A DNA stretch of 64,000 bases from Anniella stebbinsi (lineage: Eukaryota; Chordata; Lepidosauria; Squamata; Anniellidae): assembly GCA_029215795.1 (NCBI GenBank), contig JARDYH010000002.1, forward strand, positions 109,986,501-110,050,500, read 5' to 3'. This document shows, one piece after another, positions 35,001 to 48,300 of this stretch. The number at the start of each line of letters is the position of its first letter. Position 1 is the stretch's first letter. Under the pieces are notes generated by a model. That model was not told the origin of the DNA, made no database searches, and was given only the letters and a program-made list of their open reading frames with translations. The position numbers and the translations under genes were made by a program.

Positions 35001-38000
35001 ACTATTCTCAATATTGACTTAACAGCTGTAGTAGGTCAGATCAAAAGAAAATCTGAACTTAGTATCACATTCTTTGGGCTCACTCCAAAGAAGGTAACAG
35101 CATTCTTAAACAATGAGCTTCCCTTGCCATCACCCCCCTCCTCTTCTACTACTTGGGATTCTGCCAACTATTTCTCCTTCCCATGTCATGTTTGCAAGGA
35201 GTTACAATGGTACCCCATGCTCTGGGCCAGTAGCCCTTTCATTTTTATTGAAGATCAAATGCATTCAGATTTATAAGTTATCAACCCAGGTAAATTTTGG
35301 GTTTGGTGTTAGTGTGTATCAAAGGAAGGCTTGCTTTCTGGTATCTCAAAGTATACCAGGGTTGCTGCAATAATTGGCATTCCACTGATATGTAAAATAC
35401 TTACTGGGTAGTATCCAATGTTAGTCCTACACATTGAAATGAATGGGACTTAAGTTGACCCACTGACCTTTGTGGCTACAGTGTAGATTCTATGAGACAT
35501 TCCATGAAAACAGGATCATTGACTTCACAACTGGAGTAGCTGCAGCTAAGAATGAGAGCTTGTATGTGAGAAAATCCCCTGTTCATATCTTACCTTGGCC
35601 GTGTGCTAACTAGGTAGCCTTAGGCCCATATTACCCTGAATTTGCAGAATGACCTACCTATTGTTGAGATTGAATTGAATTATGTTTTGGCACATATTTA
35701 AAACTTTCCCACTGAAATTACTGGACTTAAAACAATATTTAGCAGATTTCCAGTGTTCAGAGTGCTTCGTGTACATTACCTAAATCAGCAATCCTCATAA
35801 CAGCCCTATCAGGTAAGGAGCTTAACTTGGGCTGGATTGTGCCTGTAGTGTATGTGGAATGCTTTGAATGTGCAGAAAGCCCTGTGTCAATTGTAAGTAT
35901 TGTCATTTCTGTAAACCGCAATAGAACCGATTTTTCCATGCACATGGAGTCCAGTAAACGTTGCTCTGGTATTCTCAGTTGACATGAATGTTGGCGGCAT
36001 GAGTACAATTTCATAGAGTTGTACCCAGACATACTTAGTCATATTTAGGGTCCATTGATTTCAGTGGGTCTATTCTACATACGACTGGATCTGGGTACAT
36101 CTCATAGAGCGTGGATGGGCTACTTGTGGTCCTCCAGATATTTAGCCTACAACTCCCATCATCCCCAACCGTTGGCTGTGCTGGCTAGAGCTGATGGGAG
36201 TTGTAGGTCAAAACTTCTGGAAGGCAACAAGTTGCCCTCTCCTGCTATAGAGCATACTTTTCCTCTTATACTAGCATCCTTCTTTTCAGTTACAGTAGTC
36301 AATGAAAGCTTCTCTCCTGGGGCGAATTGTAGCTTTGTGCAGAGGATTTTTTGTTGGTCCCCCCCTCCTCCTCCTCCTCTGATCCTGATCAGGGCCCCCA
36401 GTAGCTGCTATTTATTGTTTTTTAAAATAGTCATGCAAATACAAGTGACGCGTTTAACTAGATTGGCACTAGTTTAACAGTCGCGAGCATTCACAGAAGC
36501 AATTGCACCTCACTGGCAGTCAGTTATGTTTCACTATGCATTATCTGGTTCATAAGAGTGTGTGTGTTCTAGACCAGCCTTTCCCAACCTAGTGCCCTCT
36601 GGATATTTGGAGTACAATTCCCATCATTGGCTTGGGTTGGTGGGAGTTGACGTTCAAAACATCTGGAGGGTACCAGTTTGGGTAAGGCTGGTCTAGACAG
36701 TTTATATTTGTAAAGTATTTGAGGTCTTCAAAGAGGTTATAGAAATCTTAATAACAGTCATATACACTTCTATAGAAATGCAGTTTACAGGTTAGTATGT
36801 ATATTTAGGTAGCAGGCAACAATTTAAATGGAATAGCTTGATTTTTCATGCCAAGAGATTGGTAAAAGTTTATACATTTTTGAAAATACACACCAGAGAA
36901 GCATAATAGCGAAATATTGAAAAGGAAAGGGTATAAATAAAGTATAGACATGGTGTTCTTGTTTGCTTTCCTGTTTGGAACAGGAGTCTTTCATGACCAG
37001 AAGTCTATTATGAGTTTCCTGTATATATTCTGTATAGTTGAAAAGCTCTTTTTATTCCATTCAGAACTTTGTTGATTTATAACTGAGTGGAACAGCAACG
37101 AGTTTATGTTTAACTTAAGACCCATTCAGCCACAAGGGCTTTTCCTTTTCTTGGTGGTAAAATAAATATTTATTATCACATAGGAGCTATATAGTAACCC
37201 TAAAGATGTGTTTTAAAACAGGGAATAGACTGAGGGGAATTTAATTTATTTATAGCATTTGCATTGAAGCTCTAATACCCATTGAGACTTACAAAAATGT
37301 GATGCAAATGTGGCCATTGAATAATATAAAAGTCCTATGAACTAATACCAGTCAGCTTTTTAAAAAATGCACAGTTTGACAGCATCAGCCTGAACAAATG
37401 TCTTCACCCAGTGATAGAACGTGTACAGAGTGAGGGAATAAATTCATTTCTTTTGAAAGGGGGTTCCATAAAGAGGGCAGTGAGCATTAGTGGTGCGAAA
37501 GGCATTATGTAACATAAACAAGTGGAACATTTAATTCTAAGAGATTTATTTAGAAGTAGTTCTAATAAATGCACAATATAGTGTGTGTGTAAACTTTCTC
37601 ACATTGAAACATTTTCCTTCTGAGGCAGGGGAGCCAACGAGTCATAGATTCCAACGTTTGGAAACCATTTCCATGAAAGTAAATGAGCTTAATTGCTTCC
37701 TTTACATCCCTTCCACCACACACATCTATTAGTCCTTCTGGCAGCATTGCATAGACTTTGGTGAGTCAAAGTTCTACTGACTTCAAACAGGGGAATATAT
37801 TAAGCGTGAGGCGTTATGATGTGGGTTTACTTTGCTTCACTTTTAAAAGAGAATGTTCCCCTAGACACTGCTGATATTTCTGCAACTAAAGCTTTAGTGT
37901 ATTAGATGTGTACCTATCAGTGAGACTAGAGGATATGCTGGGCTGATTTGTCAGCCTGGTTTAATACTGCTCAACTTTTGTGTCATCGATGGATTTGCAA

Positions 38001-38976
38001 ACCTTTTGGTGCAATATTGTAAATGCATTGAATAGAGGGATGCTACTAAAATGTTATATGGGTATCTTATTCTTAAAGGCGTTCTCTTTTCTGCGGGGTG
38101 TTAAATCACAAAACTTCCAAAGTAATTAAGAGTAGCCCCTGTTGTATGCAAATAGAATACATTGAACTTGTGTCAATGTTTTTTTTGCTGGTTCTGAACT
38201 GCCGTTCCCAATTGCATTCTAAGAACTTTGTGAAACTCTCATGGAAAAGGATGAATTGACTTCACAATTGGGTAAACAATGCAGCTGTAGTGACGTTCCC
38301 TATGTTACGAAAAGGTGTATCAATATTTGATAGATGGAAGTAGACCAAGTAAGTGCTGAGTAACTTGGTCTACTGGACTCAGTGCCCAGGCTTATGGGCT
38401 TTCCTAATGAATAAAGGACTCAATCTGAGATTAGTTCATGTGTTAATGTTAAAACACTTATCTACCTCTAGATAGTCTTGTCCAAAGCATACATAAAAAT
38501 AAAAGCACAAAGTAGCATTTCCAAAGTGTTTGGTGTAAGAGACCATTTTATGCAGGCCACTTAAAAAATTGTCTGTCTGCAGATCATTTTACTTTATCAG
38601 TATATACAAAAGCCAGTTCCCAGGGCCTTCTTTATTGTAGCACCCTGGCTGTGGAATAAGCTCCCCAGAGAGGTTCACCTGGCATCTACATTATACTCCT
38701 TTAGACGCCAGGTGAAGACCTTTTTGTTTTCACAGTGTTTTCACAGTTCTTCAGTTTGACTTTTAACCTTGCTGTTTAAATTTGTATTTTAAATCCCTAT
38801 CAATTTCTGCATGGCTGCTCGGTTTTTATCCTGGTTGTGTTTTATCTTGTATTTTAAATTATGTTTTTATACTGTCGTTGTTTTATATTTTGAATGGTTT
38901 TTATGTTTTTAATTTTTGTAAACTGCCCAGAGAGCTTTGGCTATTGGGTGGTATAAAAATGCAGTACATAATAATA

Positions 38977-39008
<32 letters not shown>

Positions 39009-39318
39009 TCTGTCACACCAATAAATGAAACCCAGGTGATATGCAGATGAAGGGGGTGGAGCTGGCCCAATTCTTAGTGACTCCTCTGCCCTAATGGTGT
39101 ATCCATGTGTACCCTTTTACTTTCTCAGACAAATGTTTGAATGCTCTCCAATGGAAAGCATACCTCTTAACAAGCGTGGGCAATCTGTATCTCTTTTGGA
39201 TGGCATGCCTACAGGATTTTGTTAACAATTTTTTAAAACCTAGATTTCAGAACCTTTATTTCTTTTTTTTTTTAAAAAAAACTAATGCTTCTTGAATGGA
39301 AACACTTTCTCTTAGACT

Positions 39319-39352
<34 letters not shown>

Positions 39353-42300
39353 TTTACTGCAGAACATGTTGCCTATATGTTCTGTTAAAAGGACAAGATG
39401 GAAGCTACTAGTGAAGGGTAAATATTTTGATTCAAGTAAAAGGGAGACTCCTAAATAGCCATGTATAGAGTCATCTAAGCAAGGAAGGTTTTGTAAACTG
39501 GATGGCATCAGAGCGGCCACAGGGACCAATGAGGTGTATATGTTGTGTGCAGGTGGGCTGCTAACTTCTGTGGATTAAATTGCAAGGCTGAATTAAGGAG
39601 AAGAGAAACCATAGATAATGTGATACATTTTATTTATAATGGTGCATGTTTTCTACACCTTCTCTGTACTGAAAATGGTTTATATGCTTAGCTCCATGAT
39701 TGCTATACACTGGGATGTGCAGACATCAGAATCTACTTCGTTTTGTTGTTTTTACTAAAACCCTGAGATCAAACATCTGGAGCCTGGTGCAATAGACATA
39801 GCCTATAAAGAATTCTGAGTCCAGGAATTTGTTTTGTGTCCCAGAATTGAATGGTGCTCACAATCCTCCCTCCCCATTCATTCTGGTTCTGCCCTGGCTC
39901 CCATTTTTTTTAATTCCAGCAGTATAATTTAGGAAATGGGTGAGGGGAATCATTTTGTTGCCGCTATTGTTAAACCATTGGGAGTCAGAAGTTCTTGCAG
40001 ATCTATTGCAATTCACCCAGAAATCTACCAATAGATCCAGAACTACCTTCTGCTCACTCCTGCTATCACCAGGTATCTACTTCAGGGTGGCCCATCTGCC
40101 TCCTCAGTTGGCAACTCAAAGGCTTGCGCTGAAAGAGACATGGGGCTTGCCAGGACTCCATGTGGGGGGAGTGGCTCACTGCCCTCTTCCATCCTCAAAG
40201 AGGCCCTCCAGCAGAACCAGGGCCATACATTCTATGGCTGAATTCAGACAACACAATAGTCAATGGTGGGGTAATAATCAACTTTACTTTTGTTCATCTA
40301 GGGGGTACTCCCCACACAACATGGTCATGAATAATCAACTATGGTGTGGATTAGGATCAGCCCTGAGTTGACCATGGCAGCATTTGGACGACACAATAGT
40401 CAATACAACTGACTATTGTCCCCCCCCCCCCCAGTTGTTTATTGTGTCATCCGAATTCAGCCTATGTGTGTAATATAGAATGCTCCTACTATTTGCTGGC
40501 ATTTCCTTTCTTTCAAACTCTTTAATGGTTTTCTCTTCAGGAAGCACTATTGAAAAAAAGAGGGACTTCAATATTATTGAGAGCAAATTTGCTTTAAGGA
40601 CACTTGAAAAGCCTGATGAAGACACCTGTCACATTGTTCCTGGACAAGAAACAAGTGTTGCACAATGCAGCTTTAATCATACCAGTAAAACCTTTGTGGT
40701 TATACATGGATGGACGGTAAGGGGTTGAGCAGTTCTCCAACCGGGTTAATAAGAATTCCCAAATTGGGAATAGAGGCCCAGTGCTGACTTCCTTGCATAA
40801 TTTTCATACATTATCTCCTCCCTACTTTTTTGTATACTTATCACATTTCAGCATGGGGTGGGTAGTCTTTTGAAAGACTTCTGACTTGTGTTTAGAATTT
40901 ATAATGTGTGCTTTTTATAGCAACTATGATCTTTGTTTAATTTTCCGTTAAAAAACACTGTTTCATTGCATCTCTGGCAACATAAGAACATGAGAATCCC
41001 CTTGTTGGATCAAACCATCTAGTGCAGCACTCTTCTTCCAATGGTAGCCAGCCAAATACTTTTGGAAGCTAACAGGCTGTCATGGCTGAACTGTAGGCAG
41101 TTGCGAGAGGTGAGCCAAGGAGTCAGAGCCAAGAAAAAAGCTAGGAATTGGCACTGTGGGAGACAAAGAAACACACCAGAGCCAGGAAGAAGTGGTTGCT
41201 TAGGTGACATCCCAGCCCAAATAGCCCTTTTTGAGCCTTTCCTGTCAAGGAAGGACCAAAGTCTGACCTGCGTAGGCAGGACTAGTCCAGAGCTTGAGAA
41301 TACTTCACTGTCAAGAAGGTATTCTGAGCTGCAGTTCTGATATCACACTGCATGAGGCAGCCACACATGGAACTGAAGGTCTACTTCCTGGTTCTAGTCC
41401 TGGCAGATCCAGTCCTGACATGAGCAGGGCATTAAGGTCAGAGTGATTCCCTGTTGCTTGTCTTCAGTGTCTGCTATTCAGTGGTATACTGCCTTTGTGC
41501 ATGGAGTTCCCAGTTTCCTGTTAGCCATGATTATTGGAGGCACAGTAGTGCCTCCAATTAGATCAGATGGTTATTAGCTATCATGGCTAATAATATACTT
41601 GTCCTTCATTAATACGTGTGATTCTGTTTAGATGGGGTATTTTTCTAATAAATCATCTAAGCTACTGGCCATCAACACAACTTTGACAGGGAGTTTCCTA
41701 GCCACTGAAGGATTTGTCCTTCATGAATTTGTGTAAAAGATGCCCTTGATGCTGCTGTGACATAAACCACAAACATACCACTTGTGTACACTGTTTAGTC
41801 ATTTGGGTCCCTGTTATAGATTGCAACAGAATAATGTGGTTTATCTTTTTCTCTTCCAGGTGACTGGCATGTATGAGAGCTGGGTGCCCAAACTGGTAAA
41901 GGCATTATATAAGAGGGAACCCAACTCTAATGTCATTATTGTTGATTGGCTGGCTCGAGCCAGCTTACATTATCCAATATCTGCTGCCTACACGAAACAG
42001 GTGGGAGAAGATGTTGCCACATTTGTTGACTGGATGGAGGTAAGCAGTTGTATGCAGTTTCTGTACTGCACACATTCAGGAGGGCCAAAGAAGTAGCATA
42101 TGTGAAACAAAGTATGTGTATTAGAGCTTAGGTACACAATCAGTGGAATCACATGATGCAACTCTTACTGAAGCACAGGTGGCGATCACATGTTTGAATG
42201 CTTCCCCATTGTGTGTATATATGTGTGGGGAGCCATGCATATAGAACATTGGCATATTTGGTGGATGGCCAGGCTTGAACCTTTCTTTCCATACTAATAC

Positions 42301-45300
42301 TCCTATGTCCAGGAGGCTAAGATTTATACATGAAATAGAATCAATGGTGCAGCTCTTGATGGAGAGCACCATTTCAGGCTTCAACTGGAATCTGAATGTT
42401 TGGATGTTCCTCCACATTAAAAAAATAATAATCCTGCATATAGAAAACTAGTATGACTTTTTAAATCTGGAAATAGGAATAATAGGACACTCCAGGATAA
42501 GTTACTACTTCTTTATAGGCATTAATAGATAGCTAATATAAGGTAACTAGTTTTGCTACGAATGTAAATAAACTGAGTTGTAAATAAACTGAGACTTTGA
42601 GATAAGGTTGATGGGGAGGACTGTTGATTTGAAGCTAGTGTTAACTAGGTTGGTGCACGGACCCCCCATCGGATCTGGATCCCGATCTGGGAGGTCCGGA
42701 GTGAGCCCGATCCGACCCGGACCTGAATCTGCTCCGGGTCCGTACAGAGCCCTCCCTCATGCTCTCCCCACTCTCTCCCCACTCTCTCCCTCTCTCCCCC
42801 AATCGCCTTGCTTACCTGCAGCCTCCTCCACGTCGTCCCGCCTCCTCGCTGTGGGCCGCCACATTTCCTGGTCGCGGTGGGTGATGACGTCACTCGTTGC
42901 GACCAGGAAATGTGGCGCTCTAATTAGTTAGAGCGCCGCATTTGTCAGTCATGGCGGGTGACGTCATCACCCGGCGTGAGCGGGAAAGCGGCCGATCGAC
43001 ATCGAGGAGGCAGGATGCTGCGGAGGAGGCTGTAGGTAAGGAGGACGATTGGGGGGAGGGAGGGAGGGAGAGAGCAGGGAGAGCGTAAGGGAGGGCTCTG
43101 CACGGACCTGGAGCAGATCCAGATCTGGTCACAGCCCTAGTGTTAACTCTTTTCTGGTTAATATTGCCCTCCCTCTTAAGGATCAGATTTGCCGTTGTGT
43201 GGCTGGGGGTGGTGGTGCAGGTTACTCCTGGCTTCTCTTGGATGCCCAGCTGACACCTTTGGTCAGGAGTGCTTTTCACTGGCTTGGTTAGTGTGCCAAC
43301 TACTCTTTCTCCTGGGCAATGATGAACCTGTTACTGTCATTCATGGGTTGGCAAACTCTTTGGATTTTAAACAGATTATAACACACTTTCTGTGGAGCTG
43401 CCTTTGAAAAGCATTTGGAAACAGTGTTTCTTCTAGGTTGTAGTGATTGACTCATTAATAAATTCCCATGATTCCGAACACACAAAGCCTAATCTCAGTT
43501 ACTTTCACTGGTTTCCAATTGGTTTCTTGGTGCAATTCAAACAGATGCTTTTGACTTACTACCACTTTATCCCACCTGAACCTACCTTTAGACTGAGATC
43601 TTTATCTGAAGCTTTGTGCCACCACTAGCAGAACTTAGGCAGGTGGCCCCCTAGGGAAGAACTAGTTACTGCTTGAACTAAAGGGGTCAATCCTATGTGA
43701 ATGTGAACCCTCACAAGGTGCCTGACAGCTTTTCTGCTTTCACTTGGCTCAGGGTAGCATCTCCAAAAATTGCCTTGGGCAGGTGAAAGACAGAGAAGGC
43801 AGAAACAGCAGTGTGCTGGTCGCAAGTTCCAGCCCAGTCATCAGCATAAGAAGACGTTCTGTGGTTTAAGGAACAGGGCAAACACCATCCTGCTTAGCTT
43901 CTTTGCAGCAGACTACAATCAAGGCTGTCCTGAACCATCTCACGGTTTGATAGGAGGCATTCATTTTTGTGATCATCCCCAGTCAATTGCCCTTGACATC
44001 TCTGGTCAGGACTCTCTCACCAGTAGCAACCATGTTAGGCTGGCTAGGGAATGTTGGGAGTTGTAGGACTTTTTTTCTGCCTAAACATGCATAGGATTGC
44101 ACCTTTAATCTTTTAAAAATTACCGTTCCTAGGAGCAGTTCGATTACTCCCTGGACAAAGTCCATTTGCTGGGATACAGCCTTGGTGCTCATGCTGCTGG
44201 CATTGCTGGAAGTCTGACCAATAACAAGATTAATAGAATTACTGGTAAGAAAGTCTTGGTGGCGTAGGAATAACAAAGGAATGCTGCAGTTCTTTCAACG
44301 TTATGAATGTTTGATGTGGGATTCTGGTATGGAACTACGTTAGTAACTGGTATGGTATACATTGGAGTATGTTTTCCAGCTTCAGTAGCATTTTTCAGTT
44401 CCAGAATCCATATTACTTTAAAAAACTTTATTAGGCCAAACAAAAGATCACAAAGAATGTCCCTGCTTTCAAGATCTCCAGATCTCTTCATCAGGCAAGA
44501 TGTTACAAACAATAGGTTGGAGGGTGGGGGGAAAGGGAGGGAAAAGCCAGGACTTCTCGAAGTCACAATGTTTGTATTATCACAATCTTGAGATGGAGAG
44601 AAGGAGGAGGAAGGCTCTGCAGACATTCAAATAAGGCTTTAGCAGGTGATGTGATGCTTACACATTGCAGTAGCTGCTCCTATTTTTTTTATCATCCATT
44701 TTTGAAAATGTAAAATATAGCTGTTTATTCAAAAATGTATCCTGCTTGGCAAAACCAGATTCTGGGAAGGTATGGTCCTGGTTTGCACGATCATTGTAAA
44801 CTAAACAAGCCATGGTAGCTTGCTTAAGCCATGGCACATGCCACGAGCTATTTGCATAATCACCCGCCCGACTGCAGCCTGTCGGGTTCGGATGACAGAA
44901 CAAGCCACAGCCGGGTGGGTGCTTATGCAGATTGTGCCCAGCACATGCTATGGCTTAAGTCACCATGGCTGGTTTAGCCTACAACGATCGTGCAAACAAG
45001 CCCACTGTGTGTGTTGAAGATAGTCTACCCTTTTTTAAAAAACAACAACAAACAAGGATGCCATCCTGAAACACCTTGATCAGAGTGCTCTGAGTAGTCA
45101 TAGGTTTCAATGGGATTTTTGGATTGAGGATAGCATTCCTTATAAAATTAGCATCTGATCTGTAGAATAGGTTATTTGGATGGAAGTACTAAGCTTTTAT
45201 TTCAGATGAGTACTTATTTCGGGTCTTAATGGTGTCTTTGGAAGGAATTAGTGGCCTTCAGAAAACAATTATGCAATTCATGTACAAATGCTAGACTGAA

Positions 45301-48300
45301 TCTTTTATAAGAGCTACTTGACATTTCAGAAAGATTTTAAAGCCTTTATGTAACATTTCATGACCGCGTTCTGGCTTTGCTCTAATGAATGTGTTTTTCC
45401 ACTCTTTTTTGTCTTTAGAAATTGCTTTAGATTTTTTTTTAATAAATGTAGCTGATTTCAGGCAATTGTGTCTCATTGTCCTGAATATAGAACTTTGAAA
45501 AATAGTGACTGTTTCAGTGAGATTTTCAAGCAGTATAGCTTAGATACCATATTCGTCGCAGTAACTCTCAGTACTGCTATCTGTTTGGGTAAGGTTTAGA
45601 TAAAGTTAACTACTTTGAGTCCCATTGATGTTAATGGGAGAGAGTTAAAAATGGGGGTAGGGTGAAGTCCAAACCATGTTCTGTCTCCATCCTTAAACTA
45701 TTTTTTTCCAGGATGTACTTTTCATTCCGTAGAGAATAGTGGATGAAATCAAGAGTGATTAATATCAATGGGAATTCTGCCATTGTCTTGAATGAGATAT
45801 GGATGGTGTTGATAAGATTTAATATTAATGGCATTGTGTTATATAGTAGCAATGTACAGGCAATGCTAACAGGTTTTCTACTGCCACCTTCCCATTTAGG
45901 TTTAGACCCTGCTGGACCTAATTTTGAATATGCTGAGGCATCTGTACGCCTTTCCCCAGATGATGCTGTCTTTGTAGATGTCTTGCACACTTATACAAGG
46001 GGCTCCCCAGATCGTAGTATTGGAATACAGAAGCCTGTTGGGCATATTGATATCTACCCTAATGGAGGTAACTTCCAACCAGGTTGTAACATAGGAGAAG
46101 CCCTACTTGCGATTGCAGAAAAAGGGTTTCAAGGTTAGTGTTCAAGTTTGAATAGCAATTAAGGTGTAAATATGATTAAAACTCAGTGGCCATTTGAGTT
46201 CATAAATAATAAATGCTCTACTCAAAATTACTTTGATACTTTACAAAAATATCTATTAATTAAACAGCATTTCTTATTCGAATTTATGTGCTTGGCTGAT
46301 TCTATTCCCACTGGTTCCAAGTTTAGCTGGACTTTTGTTTCCTGATCAAACTATCTAGTCACAGCCTGGGGAATACAGCACATTGCCTTAACTGCCCTTC
46401 AAGAGCTGCAGTGGCTGAGCAGTTAAGGAAGTGCTCAATGTTCCCGAAAAGTATTGTGCTTTAGAGTCCTGCTCAGTTTCTCATTGGATTAATATCTCCA
46501 GTACATCAGCTGCAAGTAAGGACTTGACCCATGATATTTAGCAAGTACAAGATAATCAGCAATGCCGTAGGGCTACATCATTCTATTCCTCTTATGTGTG
46601 CTGAACAACAAAAGGCACACAGGAAGATGACAGCTTATAGGGGCCTTGGAGTAGAGAATGATAGTACCCAGCCTAAAATTAATTTTGGTCCTGGTCTTGT
46701 GTACAATTGTTTTTTTCTCCATAGCAAGAATTGGCCCACATGAATCCTTAAACTAAAGGTGAGCTGGAAATCACACCTACATATTTCCGACAATATTTTC
46801 AGCAGTGTAATTCCTTGACGCCTTTTCAGCACTCTTTGGGAAACCATTTGCCTTTCGCTTGCTTGAATTCTTGGTTGCTCGTACATAATCATGTAAACAG
46901 ATCTGACTCGCTACAGAACATGGTGACATCCTATGATGCACTGTGTGATCTCTGACTAGAGGAGGTTAATATTGGGGCTAATTCGAGGAGGAAGAAATGA
47001 CAGCCAAGGGGAAAAGTAGCATTGAAAAAGCAGCAATGAAGAGCAATAATAGTGCTGGAAAAAAACCGATTGAAAAGAAGCAAACATTCTAAATGCTTTT
47101 CAGGAAAGAAAAAGTCTGCTTCAAACTTATTTATTTTGACTCCCCAAAAATCAAAACTGGAAAACATTTGAGGTAGCCTTGCCTATCTTAAATAATGCCA
47201 TTAAGTAACCAGTTGGTTCCTTTCCTTCAAAGATGCAGATCAGCTGGTGAAATGCTCTCATGAACGCTCCATCCACCTCTTCATTGATTCCCTCTTACAT
47301 GAAGAAAAGCCCATTATGGCGTACCGCTGCAACTCAAAAGAAGCATTTGAAAGAGGGCTCTGTTTGAGCTGTAGAAAGAACCGCTGCAATAATTTAGGCT
47401 ATAAAATCAACAGAGTGAGAAGCAAGAGGACCACCAGAATGTACCTGAAGACACGATCACAAATGCCTTATAAAGGTAAGTTGATTTGATTATTAAAATG
47501 AAGGTGCTTTTCATAACATGGGAAAACAAATTGATCAGGAACATGACTGAACAGAAAGGTCTCTTGCCTAGGCCCCAGTGAAATAATAAAACTTAAGTTT
47601 GAGTAAGTCTTTGTTCTAAAATTAGTGTTCGTAAGTTGAATAGCAGGTCCATAATTCTTAAATGTATAATGAGCCCTGACTTCAATCCGAAGTTTTTAAA
47701 ATATTTCTTTCATGCACACAGAGTTTGATAGGAGTTCACTTATATTCTTGTGCCTGGGCAATCTGCGTGATTAAACAGCTAAATTATCTCTGCCCGTGTT
47801 GTATCCCTTTACTTTCTGAAAAAGTCCCGTTTGCTATTATTTTACTTTAGTCCTTTAGTTATTCTTTGCCAAAGGAGCCAATCAGTTGAAAGTTTGGATC
47901 TGAAACCGTTCAACAACCAAGTACGCTGGAAGAAACAGCGTCTGCAACGTGCCAAGTCCTGCGATGCACAAGCATTTTGTTGCTGATGATTGTTCTGTTT
48001 CCACTGCCTCTGCCCATATCAATCCACTAGTATAAGCAAAGCACATGGGATAAGAGCCAATCAGAAAAGGATGTGTTATGACTCATGAGGTCATGATATA
48101 CAGGGTGGAAAAGAGCATCATTTCATGCATGCTGTCTTCCCAAGGTGTACTTTGAGCAGATGAGCAAAGATTCACAGAACTTCCATTCTTTTTTATTCTA
48201 TTGGATTTGTAGTTTGGAGAGCAAATTATGAATTATGATAGGGCCAGTTTCCCTATTGCTAGCTTTAATGACTGTTGTTGTTTTGCATTAATTTTTGTAT

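Larger units (their letters stand above)
29059..40540 (+). other. LPL: LPL intron 1 (11,482 bp)
   Basis: GC-rich for its first ~0.9 kb, then AT-rich. Holds a family-D palindrome (29992-30178), a LINE-tail-like repeat (30228-30562), an (AAC)n tract, a ~100-bp hairpin (32427-32528), a MIR-like piece (35740-35822), two family-B palindromes (36.1 and 36.6 kb), a LINE C-terminal fragment (38590-38985), two microsatellites and a Harbinger-like element next to exon 2. From 33.3 to 35.7 kb and 36.7 to 38.5 kb I recognise nothing else. Mammalian LPL also has its longest 5' intron here. Confidence 0.9.
42040..44132 (+). other. LPL: LPL intron 3 (2,093 bp)
   Basis: Contains a complete 494-bp hAT-like foldback element (42646-43139) and, next to exon 4, half of a palindromic repeat (44035-44107). 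The remainder shows no recognised feature. Confidence 0.9.
44245..45899 (+). other. LPL: LPL intron 4 (1,655 bp)
   Basis: Contains a possible Penelope-like segment with a hammerhead-type core on the - strand (44405-44515) and a 220-bp palindromic element (44780-44998). 45.0-45.9 kb shows nothing recognisable. Confidence 0.9.
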
